DNA from: an uncultured Thalassospira sp.
Lineage (GTDB): Bacteria > Pseudomonadota > Alphaproteobacteria > Rhodospirillales_A > Thalassospiraceae
Length of the DNA stretch: 8,243 nt
Assembly (NCBI GenBank): GCA_946885765.1
Contig: CAMPHD010000129.1
Location: forward strand, 1-8,243
Direction: 5' to 3'
The stretch's first letter is position 1, and each line of letters begins with the position of its first letter. The notes beneath the pieces were generated by a model, which was not told where the DNA came from, did not search any database, and worked only from the letters and a program-made list of their open reading frames with translations. Shown piece after piece: positions 6,201 through 8,243 of this stretch. A program made the translations under genes and the position numbers.

Positions 6201-6404
6201 GCACGGTCGTTTGGCATGGCGGTCAATGTCGAAGGTATCGAAACGGAAATGCAGCTTGAACGCATCGTTTCCGAAGGGGTCGACGAGGTGCAGGGGTTTT
6301 ATTTCAGCAAACCGATCCCGGCCAGCGATTTTGAAGTGCTTTTGAAATCGAACGTGACCATGCCGTTCGATGTGTCCTTTGGCGGGAACACGCGGCCGCA
6401 CTGA
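3267..6404 (+). CDS. multi-PAS GGDEF-EAL protein (diguanylate cyclase / cyclic di-GMP phosphodiesterase)
   Basis: A 1045-residue cytoplasmic signalling protein with no membrane helix or signal peptide. Residues 1-215 are a poorly recognisable sensor region, with a PAS-like stretch near 132-160 and possibly another at 40-122. Three PAS/PAC modules follow: about 222-340 (ends TVTDITKNR), 347-466 (ends GQDVTEK) and 475-596 (ends SITDITDRKRSE). The diguanylate cyclase domain (about 600-765) has DLDNFKDIND (641-650), intact GGDEF (682-686) and the inhibitory I-site RNED (673-676). The EAL domain (about 775-1030) has Glu810 of EAL, Asn869, Glu902, Asp932-Asp933 in DDFGTGYSSL, Lys953, Glu989 and Gln1009. 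All expected catalytic residues are present, so both synthesis and hydrolysis of cyclic di-GMP look possible. ATG 3267 is the first start after the last in-frame stop (3174-3176). It has no Shine-Dalgarno; ATG 3285 is an alternative with none either. Confidence 0.95.
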   Translation: MTNKPGMGVIISSNAAGTLAALIGHLRVPSGVYDPIGESLLVNAPWVQTISPDLADDTWQKIDTHPEIARNIREISAEALNAVGYFSRVDQIDGRDVQFFAWQLSFSEQVYVRIIALQDADATTGTGVLISPQPVLVVERDGGLRFSNKAAEQAALEMGLPGALSLTKPTGQRALIEQDEEGIDWDEIRTVHYGQRIYQWQRMPLPTQDAIALFGQERTREESYRRALEHAVHGIVDLAADGALTSVNEETATLFGYDSVRELRQAYLSNSEKFYARSDDLRDLRRDLVSGNGIQARDVEMRRQDGSQLWVRINATEIRGEGGSLLGYSVTVTDITKNRQAEYDLRRRQERYRALVQTAGSVILFLDSEGRILEYNRECEWTFGFSWMEAAGQNFFDFLLLPGERDQVRQAIKRLISGEIIKDEVISFRRRDGEVRLLQWNARAHFGEDGDVSGVICIGQDVTEKLSVERALRRAEEKYRGIFENSAEGLYQSRPLGDILSANPAFVSILGYDSADELLVPQGGFSQCYLNPTNRLRLTGKLLRDGAVQGFEAEMRRRDGKIIWVEENARLVRDDKGLPVLIEGSITDITDRKRSEARIQFLAHHDGLTGLPNRTLFQERLAAAVKRGKHEKRSFVLMLFDLDNFKDINDTLGHPIGDLLLQGVGERMRVCLRNEDVVARLGGDEFAVLIHDPGTVEEVTLVAQRLIERVSERFMLDGNEVQASTSVGICMFPQDGRDEKDLFRNVDLALYCSKAEGRNRYHFFEPRLQVEVQERKALERDLSHAIENDELELFYQPIIDIANHKIIGMEALVRWFHPSRGQVSPVDFIPVAERMGIIADVGKWVLNQACKQTREWVDSGYGELTISVNLSPLELARHEDLIESVGDVLDRSRLNPTQLQFEVTESAVMDNPREAAITLGILRNQGIRIAIDDFGTGYSSLAYLKRFPVDKIKIDRSFIIDLDSRDGNAAIVRAVVFLARSFGMAVNVEGIETEMQLERIVSEGVDEVQGFYFSKPIPASDFEVLLKSNVTMPFDVSFGGNTRPH

Positions 6405-6406
6405 TC

Positions 6407-6431
6407 GGATGGCGACCGCATCCCCGTTTTT
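6407..6431 (+). terminator. probable intrinsic terminator after the GGDEF-EAL gene
   Basis: GGATG (6407-6411) pairs with CATCC (6419-6423) around a 7-base loop, and a five-T run follows at 6427-6431 after CCG. It starts 2 bases past the stop codon. The stem is short, so efficiency is uncertain. A second small dyad, GATCAC (6449-6454) with GTGATC (6463-6468), spans the stop codon of the convergent regulator. Confidence 0.45.
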
Positions 6432-6450
6432 CAAAACATTCTGTCCGTGA

Positions 6451-7095
6451 TCACGCGGCGTGGTGATCCCAGAAATCGCCGGCCTTCTGACGGACACGAT
6501 CCCGGTCTATCACGACTGTTGCCGGGCGTGACCGGCTTTTACGCAAGACGCCCTGACGGCGCAGATCGGCGATCATGCGGCTTGCGGTTTCGGTGGTTGC
6601 GGCGATGATGCTGCCCAGCTTGTCGCGTGTCGGCAACGGACAATAATCGTCCTTGGCACTCCAGAGCAGGAACCGACAAATCCGGCGCATTGCCGATCCG
6701 GTCCCCAGATTGACCTTCCAGTTATAGCCATCGACAACCTCGCGCGCGAGCAGGCGCAAGATGGCCTGTTGCAGTTCAGGGTTGTTTGTCTGGGCCATGC
6801 GAACACGGGCAACCGGAATGCGCATCAATACCGTCGGCGTCAGGGTTTCGCTGATCAATGCAAGACCCGGTTCAACCACCGTTTCAAGCCCGATCAGATC
6901 GCCGGGGCGAAACACGCGGCATACCTGACGTTCACCGTCTTCGGCATAATGGCATTGCATTACCAGGCCCGAAAGGATGCGATAGATATATTCGCTGTCC
7001 CCTTCGTGATGTCCTATGGCTGTATTGGCCCCCATATCAAGGGCCGGGTTCTCAGCAAGTTTCTCAAGATGTTTCAAGGCGTCTTCGTTGTTCAT
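6451..7095 (-). CDS. CRP/FNR family transcriptional regulator
   Basis: A 214-residue DNA-binding regulator. The frame is open upstream to 7506, inside the PepSY gene, but that extension has no recognisable protein character. ATG 7095 gives normal family length and has GGAG 6 bases upstream. Residues 20-110 form the cNMP-type beta-barrel (YRILSGLV at 38-45, RVFRPGDLIGLE at 60-71). A dimer helix follows, then a winged helix-turn-helix (about 135-195). The recognition helix carries ETASR (169-173), matching the E-x-x-S-R pattern of FNR, so a TTGAT-type half-site is plausible. There is no N-terminal cysteine cluster: the cysteines are C48, C59, C140 and C152, so a classical FNR [4Fe-4S] oxygen sensor is unlikely and the effector is unknown. 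It lies 107 bases downstream of the PepSY gene on the same strand. A perfect 12-bp inverted repeat precedes its ribosome binding site. Confidence 0.9.
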   Translation of the reverse strand: MNNEDALKHLEKLAENPALDMGANTAIGHHEGDSEYIYRILSGLVMQCHYAEDGERQVCRVFRPGDLIGLETVVEPGLALISETLTPTVLMRIPVARVRMAQTNNPELQQAILRLLAREVVDGYNWKVNLGTGSAMRRICRFLLWSAKDDYCPLPTRDKLGSIIAATTETASRMIADLRRQGVLRKSRSRPATVVIDRDRVRQKAGDFWDHHAA

Positions 7096-7120
7096 GGGGA
7101 GCTCCCGATGGCACAAGGGA

Positions 7121-7152
7121 GATACGCGGCACGTTGCGGGGTGCCGCGTATC
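7121..7152. repeat. 12-bp perfect inverted repeat upstream of the CRP/FNR gene
   Basis: GATACGCGGCAC (7121-7132) and GTGCCGCGTATC (7141-7152) are exact inverse complements around an 8-base loop. On the minus strand the hairpin ends 25 bases before the ATG at 7095, and TCCCTTGTGCC follows, not a T-run, so it is not a canonical terminator for the PepSY gene. A smaller dyad CCGGC/GCCGG lies at 7170-7185, and the ribosome binding site sits in a 10-bp palindrome GGGAGCTCCC (7097-7106). Operator, attenuator or mRNA stability element are the options. Confidence 0.6.
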
Positions 7153-7202
7153 GACACCAGATCTTTTGTCCGGCTGGATGGCCGGTCTGCTTTGTCTAGC
7201 GG

Positions 7203-8243
7203 TCAGACCGCACGCAAGGCCCGGGCCGGGCGGGCAATAAACAGCCAGTCCAGCAACCAGATTATCAGCATGGATGCACCGACGATGGGGTAAATGATCC
7301 CGCCAATCGCAAGGATCGCAGTCACCCCGACCAGACTTTTGGTCCGGCGCGGCAGGGGCGGCACACCAAGCGATCCGGCCGGGCGGCGTTTCCACCACAT
7401 CACCCCGCCTGAAACGGCCATAAAGATAATCGCCAGACAGACAATCATCAGGACAATCTGATTGATCACCCCGTATTCCTGTCCAAGATGGACATTGATC
7501 GCCCATTCCATGATCCGGCCAAAGATGCCGTAATCCTGATATCCCATATTGATCAGTGGTCGACCTGAATACTGGTCCAGATGAATGACGCGCTGCTGGG
7601 ACAGGTCATCGGGATAGATCGATGCGCTGTAAACACCGGTTTCGCCACTGGGTAATGAAATTGCATAGCCCGGCGCAATGCCAAGTTCCCCGAACTTTGC
7701 CACGGCGGCATCAATGCCGATTGGGGTTGGATTGGTACCCCCGGCATTCGCGATGCTGTCAACCGACATCGGGATCGGGGCGTTTTCGGTGGTCCAGCCG
7801 GTTTCGCCAAACGCCTTGGTCATCGGCACGGTCGAAAGCGGCACATCGACGCGTACACCCGATGGATAGCCACTCGGCGTGCCATTGGCGAATTCATTGG
7901 CATATTTACCCCAGAACACCGACCAAAACATGCCGGTCGCTGCCAGAAACACGATAAAGAAGCCAACGAAAATGCCGGTCACTGCATGGGCATCACGCCA
8001 CCAGCGCCGACGCGCCGGGGTATCGCGCACAGTCAGGACGCCACCCGTCTGATTGTCGCGCGGCCACCAAAGGTAAATGCCGGTCGCGACCAGAAGGATG
8101 CTCCATCCCGCGGCAATTTCGATCAGGTAATTGGTAATTGTGCCGAATTCAGCCAGACTGTGGATGCGGCGCACCAGCCACATGATCGTGCCGCGATCGG
8201 GCATCGATCCCTGCACCAGCCCGGTATAGGGATCGACATAAAC
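7203..8243 (-). CDS. PepSY-associated transmembrane protein, C-terminal part (5' end cut by window edge)
   Basis: The visible 346 residues begin VYVDPYTGLVQGSM at the right edge, a typical end of a PepSY domain, so the true start lies outside; the GTG at 8216 is internal. Counting from the first visible codon, hydrophobic helices lie at about 38-60, 85-110, 258-284 and 303-336. Between the second and third is a periplasmic-looking segment with a second PepSY-like repeat ending in VIHLDQYSGRPL (219-230). Histidines 28 (RIHSL), 86 (DAHAVTG) and 252 (VHLGQEYG) lie in or beside membrane segments, as in PepSY-TM proteins of the PiuB/FoxB type. Some of these act as heme-containing ferric-siderophore reductases and sit beside TonB-dependent receptors. 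An iron role here is inference because the upstream neighbour is not visible. The CRP/FNR gene follows on the same strand. Confidence 0.88.
   Translation of the reverse strand, partial: VYVDPYTGLVQGSMPDRGTIMWLVRRIHSLAEFGTITNYLIEIAAGWSILLVATGIYLWWPRDNQTGGVLTVRDTPARRRWWRDAHAVTGIFVGFFIVFLAATGMFWSVFWGKYANEFANGTPSGYPSGVRVDVPLSTVPMTKAFGETGWTTENAPIPMSVDSIANAGGTNPTPIGIDAAVAKFGELGIAPGYAISLPSGETGVYSASIYPDDLSQQRVIHLDQYSGRPLINMGYQDYGIFGRIMEWAINVHLGQEYGVINQIVLMIVCLAIIFMAVSGGVMWWKRRPAGSLGVPPLPRRTKSLVGVTAILAIGGIIYPIVGASMLIIWLLDWLFIARPARALRAV

Noticed and set aside
7096..7506. 137-codon N-terminal extension of the CRP/FNR frame
   Set aside because: It overlaps the PepSY coding sequence and the intergenic hairpin, is rich in Cys, Pro and Arg without a domain, and ATG 7095 has its own ribosome binding site and gives normal family length.

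Overview
The window looks like chromosomal DNA of an alphaproteobacterium. GC content is moderate, the codon style is alphaproteobacterial, and the gene families (SlyX-like, DUF3095, TerB-like, a multi-PAS GGDEF-EAL protein, a CRP/FNR regulator, a PepSY-TM protein) fit a marine Rhodospirillales member such as Thalassospira. That genus is an inference from style only; no marker gene is present. I see no insertion sequence, phage gene, tRNA, rRNA or CRISPR array.

Layout. Left edge, minus strand: the first 129 codons of a DUF3095 protein (1-389), preceded on the same strand by a short SlyX-like coiled-coil gene (428-643). A membrane-anchored SAM methyltransferase resembling the FAM173/ATPSCKMT family (754-1290, plus) diverges from slyX. 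It converges on a beta-hydroxyacid dehydrogenase of the tartronate semialdehyde reductase/3-hydroxyisobutyrate dehydrogenase family (1323-2207, minus). After a 278-base spacer with two inverted repeats comes a TerB-like gene (2486-2899, minus), whose start is fixed by a strong ribosome binding site. A 367-base divergent intergenic region separates it from the dominant gene, a 1045-residue PAS-rich GGDEF-EAL protein (3267-6404, plus). That gene ends at a probable terminator facing a CRP/FNR-type regulator (6451-7095, minus). The right edge holds a PepSY-associated membrane protein (7203-8243, minus), cut by the window end and probably linked to iron or reductase functions.

How the parts relate. 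This is mostly a run of independent housekeeping and signalling genes, not one pathway. The GGDEF-EAL protein would make and break cyclic di-GMP in response to signals sensed by its PAS domains; both catalytic sites and the inhibitory I-site look intact. The CRP/FNR regulator lies just downstream of the PepSY gene on the same strand, so co-regulation is possible.

The least expected signals are non-coding. A roughly 79-base sequence in the leader of the GGDEF-EAL gene can fold into a long, bulged, near-continuous hairpin just after a good sigma-70-like promoter. A perfect 12-bp inverted repeat sits 25 bases upstream of the CRP/FNR start codon. Two more inverted repeats lie in the leader of the dehydrogenase gene. 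None matches an RNA family I recognise.
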